Of a stretch of DNA of 64,000 nt, positions 36,626 through 43,446 are shown one piece after another (the stretch's first letter is position 1; every line of letters starts with the position of its first letter). The notes beneath the pieces are model-generated. The model was not told where the DNA came from and ran no database searches. It saw only the letters and a list, made by a program, of their open reading frames with translations. The stretch comes from an uncultured Pseudomonadota bacterium (GTDB taxonomy: Bacteria > Pseudomonadota > Gammaproteobacteria > CAJXQU01), in contig CAJXQU010000007.1 in the NCBI GenBank assembly GCA_913058255.1, forward strand, positions 1-64,000, in the 5' to 3' direction. The position numbers and the translations under genes are program-made.

Positions 36626-37970
36626 CGTTTTTAGAGAAATAATCATTCTTCATTTTCTTCACCAAGCCCGCCAAGAAAACTAGAGCAATCAGGTTTGGAA
36701 TTGCCATTAAGATATTCGTAATGTCTGCAAGATTCCAGACGAGTTTTAATGGTATTGCTGCACCAACCATTACGAGTATGGAATAGACAATTCTATAAGG
36801 AAGGACTGCTTTTTCACCAAATAAAAATCGTGCGGCTCTATCACCATAATATGACCAAGCTATTGTGGTTGAAAAAGCAAATAACATGAGTCCAATTCCG
36901 ACGATTTTTGATCCAAATCCACCCAAAGATTGTTCAAAGGCATAAGCCGTGAAAGCTGCCCCTGTTATCTCGGAGGGCCGTGTTTCAATAGCATTGGTTG
37001 TTAGTATAACGAGCCCCGTCAATGTACAAATAATTAAGGTATCAATGAAAGGTTCTAGCATGGCAACCAGCCCTTCTCGAACAGGCTCATTCGTTTTTGC
37101 AGCAGCATGAGCCATTGGAGATGAACCTAGACCTGCTTCGTTGGAGAATAAACCACGTGCAACACCCCAGCGGATAGCCTCGCCGACAGCAGCACCACCA
37201 ACAGCCCAGATGTTAAGGGCATTATTAAAAACCAAACCTATTGCGCGTGGGATTTCTGAAAAGTTTTTGATCAAAACAATCAGGGCCGCTCCGACATATA
37301 TCACAGCCATAAAAGGCACCAGTATACTGGCAACTTTTGCAATTCTCTTAACACCACCGATGATCACTAGTCCGACTATCACCGCCATCACAGCACCTAA
37401 AAGCCAGCGGTGATCTTTGATCGCAGGATTAATAAATGCTAAGCCATCGACGACAGAATTTGCCTGTACCATATTGCCGATCCCGAATGATGCTATGAGT
37501 GCAAAACTCGCAAACATAATGGCTAACGGACGTTGATTCAAACCATGCAACAAGGTGTACATCGGGCCGCCAGCAACCTCACCACTAGGTGAGATTTCTC
37601 TGAACTTTACAGACAAACTACATTCGGCAAACTTCGTCGCCATACCAAAAAAAGCCGTGACCCACATCCAGAATAATGCTCCGGGTCCACCAAGTGTAAT
37701 AGCAGCTGCTACACCCGCAATATTCCCCGTGCCTACGGTGGCTGAAAGCGCTGTTGATAAAGCTTGAAAGTGAGACACCTCACCAACATCATCAGGTTTA
37801 TCATGCTTGCCTTGAATGAGTTGGACAGAATGTTTGAAACCACGAAATTGAATAAAACCCATTTTGACAGTCAGGTAAGCACCAATGCCGAGCAGTGCGG
37901 CTAGGGTAAAGACATTGTTCCAAAGAATTCCTGAAAGCGTGCCGGTAATGCTAGTGAGTTTTTCAATCAT
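36612..37970 (-). CDS. Sodium:alanine/glycine symporter (AGCS family)
   Basis: The 452-residue inner-membrane protein has about 10-11 helices. The AGCS signature GALFWMWVTAFFGMATKFAE is at about 95-114, and the family's VARGLFSNEAGLGSSPMAHA segment is present. It imports alanine or glycine with Na+. Glycine uptake would feed the glycine cleavage genes at 42-46 kb, but that link is inference. It starts 6 bp after the stop codon of the upstream retropepsin-like gene on the same strand, so the two are co-transcribed. Confidence 0.92.
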   Translation of the reverse strand: MIEKLTSITGTLSGILWNNVFTLAALLGIGAYLTVKMGFIQFRGFKHSVQLIQGKHDKPDDVGEVSHFQALSTALSATVGTGNIAGVAAAITLGGPGALFWMWVTAFFGMATKFAECSLSVKFREISPSGEVAGGPMYTLLHGLNQRPLAIMFASFALIASFGIGNMVQANSVVDGLAFINPAIKDHRWLLGAVMAVIVGLVIIGGVKRIAKVASILVPFMAVIYVGAALIVLIKNFSEIPRAIGLVFNNALNIWAVGGAAVGEAIRWGVARGLFSNEAGLGSSPMAHAAAKTNEPVREGLVAMLEPFIDTLIICTLTGLVILTTNAIETRPSEITGAAFTAYAFEQSLGGFGSKIVGIGLMLFAFSTTIAWSYYGDRAARFLFGEKAVLPYRIVYSILVMVGAAIPLKLVWNLADITNILMAIPNLIALVFLAGLVKKMKNDYFSKNEKPQ

Positions 37971-37976
37971 AACTAT

Positions 37977-38507
37977 TCACTCGTCAAGTTGATATTGTCG
38001 AAGAATTAGAGTGTCGCCACGTTGGATCATTTCTAATTTTTTTAAAAAGCTCATCCCTAATAAAATTTCATCATCTGCATCCATATATGGATTAATTGTA
38101 GCTTTTATATTACGTAAGGAAATAGCGCCAAGATCAACGCGGTCGAGTCGAGACATTCGAGCAGTGATCTCACCATTAGCGGTCGATACTCGAATCTCCG
38201 GTCCAAGTTTTAGATTCATCTTCTCAGCAAGTGTCGCTGGAATAGCAACATCCGTTGCACCGGTATCCAGCATATATTCAACCGCTTGACCGTTGATTGA
38301 TCCAGAGGCGATGTAGTGACCGTAACGATTACGTTGCAACATAACCTCAGGCAGCCCATCAGTATTCATAGAATTTGCGAGCTGCTGATTAGGATTGCGT
38401 AGATCGTTGAGAACATCAGAAAAAAACCATGTTGTCATCGCTAACACAATAATAAATGCGAGAACCAACATACCTCGCCCAAGACTGGAATTATTTTCAT
38501 CATTCAT
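37977..38507 (-). CDS. Membrane-anchored retropepsin-like aspartic protease (TIGR02281 type)
   Basis: The 176-residue protein has one N-terminal membrane helix (about 13-30, MLVLAFIIVLAMTTWFFSDV) and a single retropepsin domain. Its active-site motif is MLDTGATDVAIP (DTGA), and the flap/closing segment is EILLGMSFLKKLEMIQRGD. One DTG per chain means it must dimerise, as clan AA proteases do. Function in bacteria is largely unknown. It precedes the AGCS symporter by 6 bp and is divergent from ampD. Confidence 0.85.
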   Translation of the reverse strand: MNDENNSSLGRGMLVLAFIIVLAMTTWFFSDVLNDLRNPNQQLANSMNTDGLPEVMLQRNRYGHYIASGSINGQAVEYMLDTGATDVAIPATLAEKMNLKLGPEIRVSTANGEITARMSRLDRVDLGAISLRNIKATINPYMDADDEILLGMSFLKKLEMIQRGDTLILRQYQLDE

Positions 38508-38555
38508 AAGGTCCTAGTTTGCCGTAATTTGATCGTAGGTGGTAGTCTGTATCGT

Positions 38556-39110
38556 ATGAAATATAACCAACAAACAGGATGGATCGAAGGTATTCGTCAC
38601 TGTGCTTCACCGAATTATGACGCGCGACCCGCTGGTGCATCGATTGATCTCGTCGTGATCCATGGAATCAGCCTGCCACCGGAACAATATGGTAGCAAAC
38701 ACATTGATCAACTGTTTACTAATAAACTTAATTCAGAAGAACATCCTTATTTTAAAGAAATTTGTAATTTGAGAGTTTCGACTCACTTATTGATCAGACG
38801 CACAGGAGAAGTTGTTCAATACGTTTCATTAAACGATCGAGCTTGGCATGCTGGCGTTTCAGAGTTTAATGGCCGCACACGCTGTAATGATTTCTCAATA
38901 GGCATCGAGTTAGAAGGTTCTGATCATGAGCCATATGAAATAGCTCAGTACAATGTACTCGCTAGCATTACAAAACTGCTACAACATACGTGGCCAAAGA
39001 TTACTGAAGAAGAGATTGTTGGTCATTGTCATATAGCACCAGGCCGTAAAACAGATCCTGGGTTAGCATTTGACTGGAAGTGTTATAGAAAACTGATCGA
39101 GAAAAGATAG
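38556..39110 (+). CDS. ampD: 1,6-anhydro-N-acetylmuramyl-L-alanine amidase
   Basis: AmpD removes the peptide from anhydro-muropeptides during cell-wall recycling and so keeps ampC-type beta-lactamase inducers low. The protein is about 184 residues. Zinc ligands are visible in VVIHGISLPP (His) and GHCHIAPGRKTDPGLAFDW (His, with catalytic Lys and Asp ligand). The track starts at a TTG at 38529. I prefer the ATG at 38556 because it aligns with the E. coli protein start, although its ribosome binding site is weak. Confidence 0.93.
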   Translation: MKYNQQTGWIEGIRHCASPNYDARPAGASIDLVVIHGISLPPEQYGSKHIDQLFTNKLNSEEHPYFKEICNLRVSTHLLIRRTGEVVQYVSLNDRAWHAGVSEFNGRTRCNDFSIGIELEGSDHEPYEIAQYNVLASITKLLQHTWPKITEEEIVGHCHIAPGRKTDPGLAFDWKCYRKLIEKR

Positions 39111-39291
39111 ATAAACCGTCGTCAGATAGAGACGCATTTTAAGGTAAGTTTACGAGGCTGTAGGATTTTAATCGGTATCCTATTGATAATTAAGTATAAA
39201 ATTATCTGGCATGTTTTGTGTAACAAGTTAAAGTTAAGTAGATAGAAGTTATATCACTACAGTAACTGATCCAATGGATGGAGAAGATAAA

Positions 39292-39507
39292 ATGGACTTT
39301 ATTAAAAATCATATCACCGTGTGTTTTCGAAGCATTGCACTAGCGGAAATAGCCACTGCTGTTTTATTGTTATCAGCAGCTCTCACATTTTTTGTTTCAT
39401 CTTTCTTTGTCGAACCAAGTCAAACTTTCACATTCCCACCTGCGATGTTGTTAATGGGTTTAGCCGTACTTTTCCAATTGCGGAAAGGTCGACCATATAA
39501 AGACTAA
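39292..39507 (+). CDS. Small two-helix membrane protein
   Basis: This is a 71-residue protein from the ATG at 39292, preceded by GGAGA about 8 nt upstream (the track start at 39274 would include this site). It has two hydrophobic helices (LAEIATAVLLLSAALTFFVSSFF and PPAMLLMGLAVLFQL) and a basic C-terminus (RKGRPYKD). No family is recognised. A terminator follows 32 bp later, supporting it as a real monocistronic gene. Confidence 0.55.
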   Translation: MDFIKNHITVCFRSIALAEIATAVLLLSAALTFFVSSFFVEPSQTFTFPPAMLLMGLAVLFQLRKGRPYKD

Positions 39508-39538
39508 TAAAAATAATAAAATAAGTGCTCACAAATAG

Positions 39539-39562
39539 CCCTGCGGAAGTGGGGTTTTTTTT
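39539..39562 (+). terminator. Rho-independent terminator
   Basis: CCCTGC / GTGGGG (with two wobbles) close a GGAA tetraloop followed by eight T. It ends the small membrane protein gene. Confidence 0.7.
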
Positions 39563-39595
39563 GAGTGGTTGAAAATCAATCGCTATTTTATAGCT

Positions 39596-39991
39596 TTAAT
39601 AAGCTATAAGTTCTCTTTTAAATATTAGAAAAATAAATAAGATTAGACAGGTTACGGCTAACCCAAGAATAAAGTAAGTCTGTATTTCTGATAAAGAAAT
39701 ACCTATTAAAAGGATATTTCTAAAATCTAAAATGGTTATTAATACAAACATGCTGGATAAGTAGACGGACCAGTTAATACTTCGAAGTCTTTTTACTATT
39801 GAAGGTAAGCAAAATAAAACTATAAGTAGATCGACGATTGAGTACGTAATTAATCGGGTCTCGATATTAATCATCTGATATTCGTTAGTACGAATGAAAT
39901 AATGCAGTGTCGCAAAAGGGATCCATATTGAGACTACCCTTATAATAAATATTTTTCTTGTGAGTTTTCCTTTAAAAGTAAACCATTCCAT
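39596..39991 (-). CDS. Small integral membrane protein, DUF805-like
   Basis: The 131-residue protein starts MEWFTFKGKLTRKIFIIRVV, like the F-x-G-R-x-x-R-x-x-F opening of DUF805 proteins. It has about four hydrophobic helices (near 15-30, 50-65, 75-93, 103-125) and a KRLRSINWS loop comparable to the conserved R-L-H-D loop. Function is unknown. Codon use is very AT-rich compared with neighbours, which may point to recent acquisition or relaxed selection. Confidence 0.6.
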   Translation of the reverse strand: MEWFTFKGKLTRKIFIIRVVSIWIPFATLHYFIRTNEYQMINIETRLITYSIVDLLIVLFCLPSIVKRLRSINWSVYLSSMFVLITILDFRNILLIGISLSEIQTYFILGLAVTCLILFIFLIFKRELIAY

Positions 39992-40101
39992 GATAATTAG
40001 TGACTCTTTATTTATTTAGGGAGTGTGATTTCTAAAAACTATCAACTTTTAGAATAATGAAAGTCTTAATAAGGTTAGTTATTTCTAATCGACGATAAAA
40101 A

Positions 40102-40743
40102 CTAAACAAAATAACGTCGAACTAAACTCCAAATTAATAGCGTAAACTCTGGGCAATTAAAACGAGGTTCACCGGGGATGGTGAGTAATAATCTTTTATC
40201 TCCAATATAAATGGGCCAAGTACCGATTCGACTTGAGCCTGATGAGTCCACTGCTCCCCAACCATGTATATTGAGTCCAAAATATTTTTTTAATCGTTTC
40301 TCATGTCGGTCTTGGACGGCGATGAGATCAGTGCTGAAGGCGGAAAGCATTTCTGCAGTCTCATCGTCAAAACCACTGCACGCAATCGTGCAGCCTGATC
40401 CGTCTACTAACAAAGCTTTGCCTGAGTTGGAGAGAGACTCTAGTAGAATTTCTACCATGGTTGCGAAGCCTGAGTCGGGGAGTGTGATGGGTTCTTCCAA
40501 ACCTTCTATCCAAGCGAGTGATTGCGCTTGCTGTACGAGTGAGAGTACACCTTCAATATCATCTACGCCTGTCCACTCTATAAGCTTGTTGGTTATTGGC
40601 TGTTGTGACTCTTCTTGTCTGAGTAGTGCGAGCAAGAGAGTGCGCATGGGTTCTTTGGCTGGGCTGGAGATCGCGTAGAAAGCGCCACTGGGTGTTGGCG
40701 ATAAATAGATATTATCTGCAAATTGAAATTCAGCGATAGCCAT
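40102..40743 (-). CDS. Roadblock/LC7-like protein (tentative)
   Basis: The 213-residue soluble protein has a helical N-terminal part (about 1-90). A C-terminal region (about 105-210, opening GKALLVDGSGCTIACSG, later RIGTWPIYIGDKRLLLTIPG) fits the roadblock/LC7 fold used by MglB-type partners of small GTPases. No GTPase gene is adjacent. It follows a TPR gene by 3 bp, so they form a two-gene operon. The family call is by eye and uncertain. Confidence 0.5.
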   Translation of the reverse strand: MAIAEFQFADNIYLSPTPSGAFYAISSPAKEPMRTLLLALLRQEESQQPITNKLIEWTGVDDIEGVLSLVQQAQSLAWIEGLEEPITLPDSGFATMVEILLESLSNSGKALLVDGSGCTIACSGFDDETAEMLSAFSTDLIAVQDRHEKRLKKYFGLNIHGWGAVDSSGSSRIGTWPIYIGDKRLLLTIPGEPRFNCPEFTLLIWSLVRRYFV

Positions 40744-40746
40744 GAT

Positions 40747-41469
40747 CTAAGATTTTGATAAACGTTTTTCTGTTTCTAACCATTTTTTTTGTGCGGTTAA
40801 TGTTTTGCCTTGTAAGCGAGTCGTCATTGATGTAAATGCATTGATCATATTCTTATTAAGATAGAGTTCTAATAATTCGTAGGTAATTTCTTCATCATCA
40901 GGATTTTGCTCTAAGGCATTCTCTAAAATTGTTTGTGCGGCCTGATAATCTCCTTTGGTTATTTTTTTACGTGCGGTCGGTAATGGTTGTTTAATATTTT
41001 TTTGATCAGAATTTCCAATGATAACGGATGACGTTGAAGATAATCCTTGTGATAAACGCGACTCTTTTGTGTTGATTGATAGTGTTGGACTGATACCACT
41101 ATGTAGATATTTTTTTATAAATACTCGATGTTCTTTAGTGAGTATCCCATAAGTTGGTCTTAGTATGGATTTTTTTAACTCGATAGCTTTTGGTCCTAGT
41201 GCGATCAACAAATCGATCAAGGCTCCAAAATAGGCTTCTTCATTTTCTAAGTAATAATTTAAGTTGATGCGTTGGGTGTGAATATTGAGATTTTTAGGAT
41301 GACGTTTAACTTTTCGGGCTAAGAATTCAGCATATGCGATCTGTTTGTCTTTTGACTTGAGTTTGGGTAATAAATATTTGATCGCGGGCAATAGGTTTGG
41401 ATCAGATAAATACTCCTCTGTGAGTGGCTGATTATCCGGTGTTGCAGTATTGACGAAGATAGAGCCCAT
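40747..41469 (-). CDS. TPR-type protein with FimV-like C-terminal repeat
   Basis: The 240-residue cytoplasmic protein ends in a TPR-like unit (about 170-225: ITKGDYQAAQTILENALEQN, then EEITYELLELYLNKNMINAF) resembling the C-terminal TPR of FimV-type proteins. The N-terminal half is helical and basic, with a Ser-rich linker (about 130-160). Together with the downstream roadblock-like gene (3-bp spacing) it may be a polarity or motility accessory pair, which is inference. Confidence 0.5.
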   Translation of the reverse strand: MGSIFVNTATPDNQPLTEEYLSDPNLLPAIKYLLPKLKSKDKQIAYAEFLARKVKRHPKNLNIHTQRINLNYYLENEEAYFGALIDLLIALGPKAIELKKSILRPTYGILTKEHRVFIKKYLHSGISPTLSINTKESRLSQGLSSTSSVIIGNSDQKNIKQPLPTARKKITKGDYQAAQTILENALEQNPDDEEITYELLELYLNKNMINAFTSMTTRLQGKTLTAQKKWLETEKRLSKS

Positions 41470-41575
41470 GAGTAAACGTTTTTCTTATCCTTGAAATCAA
41501 GATAAATACTATAACAGATATTTAGAAGGGTATATGTAGCAGAGAGTTACCGACGTGTAGTACGTGTAATAAGCT

Positions 41576-42190
41576 TTAATTGGAAGGGATTGTAATATCT
41601 CCAGAAAGAATCTTTTCCAAAGTATCAACATATAAATGCGTTTCAAGTTCCCTAACCTTGTCACGAATGCTATCTAAGGTTTCGTGGTCGGTCAGTGTAA
41701 TTCTTTGTTGATTGAGCACGGGACCTTGATCGTACTCAGCCGTGACTATATGCACGGTTGCACCAGTCTCGTTAGCTTTACTATCTAACACAGCTTGGTG
41801 AACGTGATCTCCATACATGCCTTTCCCACCAAACTTAGGTAACAGAGAAGGGTGGATGTTTAAGATCTTATTTCGAAATGTTTCTAGAGTTTGTGGTCCG
41901 AGTTTTTTCATGTAGCCAGATAAGATGAGTAGATCTATTTTGACATCTTGTAGAGTTGTACAGATAACCTTATCCAGATCAGCCGGATCAGGGTGTGTGG
42001 TTGAGCTGAGATGAAAAGTAGACAAGTCGTATGGCTCGACATTATTAAAGGCATTCGCATTCTTGTTATTACAGATGAGAACAACAGGCTTTACTGCCAA
42101 GCCATTTTTGCTGGCTTCAAGGACAGACATCATGCCACTGCCGTTGTAAGAAGACATAAAACCGACGTTGAGCATTGAGATGTTCTCCAA
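41576..42190 (-). CDS. purN: Phosphoribosylglycinamide formyltransferase-like protein
   Basis: PurN transfers a formyl group from 10-formyl-THF to GAR in purine synthesis. The 204-residue protein has the formyltransferase fold with catalytic Asn/His in NIHPSLLPKFGG and Asp in EYDQGPV. The extra GKGMYGDHVHQAVL segment resembles the Bacteroidetes-type subgroup more than E. coli PurN. The N-terminal loop SSYNGSGMMSVLEASK departs from the standard SGxGSNLQ phosphate-binding loop, so the exact substrate could differ. It is divergent from gcvT, another folate enzyme. Confidence 0.75.
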   Translation of the reverse strand: MENISMLNVGFMSSYNGSGMMSVLEASKNGLAVKPVVLICNNKNANAFNNVEPYDLSTFHLSSTTHPDPADLDKVICTTLQDVKIDLLILSGYMKKLGPQTLETFRNKILNIHPSLLPKFGGKGMYGDHVHQAVLDSKANETGATVHIVTAEYDQGPVLNQQRITLTDHETLDSIRDKVRELETHLYVDTLEKILSGDITIPSN

Positions 42191-42208
42191 TTGTTAAGAT
42201 ATTTTTCT

Positions 42209-42235
42209 TTGCAAAGCGAAATTATGACATATAAT
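42209..42235 (+). promoter_or_regulatory. Putative gcvT promoter
   Basis: A consensus -10 TATAAT lies at 42230-42235, with TTGCAA at 42209-42214 (15 bp) or CTTTGC at 42207-42212 (17 bp) as possible -35 elements. Confidence 0.5.
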
Positions 42236-42246
42236 CCTCGATACTG

Positions 42247-42273
42247 TAGTTAGAGTTTTAGAAATTCTAACTA
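42247..42273 (+). promoter_or_regulatory. Hairpin in gcvT leader
   Basis: A perfect 8-bp inverted repeat TAGTTAGA / TCTAACTA with an 11-nt loop lies between the putative promoter and the gcvT Shine-Dalgarno. It has no T run, so it is more likely a leader structure or operator than a terminator. No glycine-riboswitch core is visible. Confidence 0.4.
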
Positions 42274-42306
42274 ACGCCCGTCAAGATTGTCCTTAGGAGA
42301 TCTACA

Positions 42307-43377
42307 TTGTTAAAAACTGCGCTTTTTGAAAAACATCAGCAAGCTGGTGCTCGTCTGGTGGAGTTTGCCGGCTGGGAAATGCCTTTAAATTACGGTTCAC
42401 AAATTGAAGAACATAATCAGGTGCGTAATGCGTCTGGTTTGTTCGATGTCTCTCATATGATGGTGACTGATTTTCAGGGAAAAGAGGCGCACGCTTTTCT
42501 AAGAAAGTTACTCGCCAATGATGTGAGCAAGCTTAAAACAACAGGGCAGGCGCTGTATTCCTGCATGCTCAATGAGAACGGCGGTGTCATTGATGATCTG
42601 ATCGTCTACTTTAGACAACAGAATAACTATCGGATCGTTTCGAATGCGGGAACTCGTCAGAAGGTCAGTGACTGGTTTAAACGGGTGTCGGTCGATTTCG
42701 AGGTGGAGATTACTACACAAAATGAGCTAGCGATCATCGCCGTGCAAGGCCCTGAAACACGAGGTATTCTTTGTGAGGTTCTTGCACAATGTGCTGATCA
42801 ACTACTGATGCTTTCAGCCTTTAATGCCTTTCAATGGCACGATCTATTTATCGCATGTACAGGCTATACTGGAGAAGATGGTTTTGAGATCATCTTGCCC
42901 GCTGAACAGAGTGCAGATTTCTGGCAACAATTAATTGACGTGGGTATCAAGCCTATCGGTTTGGGTGCACGTGACTCGTTGCGGCTGGAAGCTGGAATGA
43001 ATCTTTATGGTTCTGATATGGATGAAGAGATTTCACCACTACAAGCAGGCTTGAGCTGGACGGTCGCCTTGCAAGATGAAACGCGAAATTTTATCGGCCG
43101 AGCCGCTTTACAAGCAGAAAAATCTAACGGTATCAGCCGCCAGCAAATTGGGCTGTTATTGAATGAGAAAGGCGTTTTGCGAGCCCATCAAGAGTTGTTT
43201 ATTGCGGATCAACTTATTGGCGAGATCACCAGTGGTGGTTTTTCTCCAGTGTTAGGGCAGGCAATCGCTTTGGCTAGAGTCGATGCCCATATAGATACTA
43301 AGCAGTTGGCAGATATTGAAGTAGAGATCAGAAACAAACGTCAAGCTGTGGAGGTAACCAAACCACCTTTTATTTAA
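42307..43377 (+). CDS. gcvT: Aminomethyltransferase (glycine cleavage T protein)
   Basis: GcvT moves the aminomethyl carbon from the lipoylated H protein to THF, giving methylene-THF and ammonia. The 356-residue protein starts at a TTG at 42307, after TTAGGAGA, and opens LKTALFEKHQQAGARLVEFAGWEMP. Folate-site motifs include LFDVSHMM, YTGEDGFEI and GLGARDSLRLEAGMNLYG. gcvP follows 69 bp later. The H-protein gene, usually between them, is absent from the window. Confidence 0.97.
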   Translation: MLKTALFEKHQQAGARLVEFAGWEMPLNYGSQIEEHNQVRNASGLFDVSHMMVTDFQGKEAHAFLRKLLANDVSKLKTTGQALYSCMLNENGGVIDDLIVYFRQQNNYRIVSNAGTRQKVSDWFKRVSVDFEVEITTQNELAIIAVQGPETRGILCEVLAQCADQLLMLSAFNAFQWHDLFIACTGYTGEDGFEIILPAEQSADFWQQLIDVGIKPIGLGARDSLRLEAGMNLYGSDMDEEISPLQAGLSWTVALQDETRNFIGRAALQAEKSNGISRQQIGLLLNEKGVLRAHQELFIADQLIGEITSGGFSPVLGQAIALARVDAHIDTKQLADIEVEIRNKRQAVEVTKPPFI

Positions 43378-43446
43378 TTATACCGATTCGGAACTACACA
43401 CTTTTTTTTAACATAGACTTTAATCTTACAAAGGAAAGGTAACGCT

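Noticed and set aside
40211-40678. 155-codon plus-strand ORF
   Set aside because: Antisense to the roadblock-like gene; composition is unlike a real protein.
42191-42306. Glycine riboswitch before gcvT
   Set aside because: The leader is too short and lacks the conserved aptamer core; only a simple hairpin is present.
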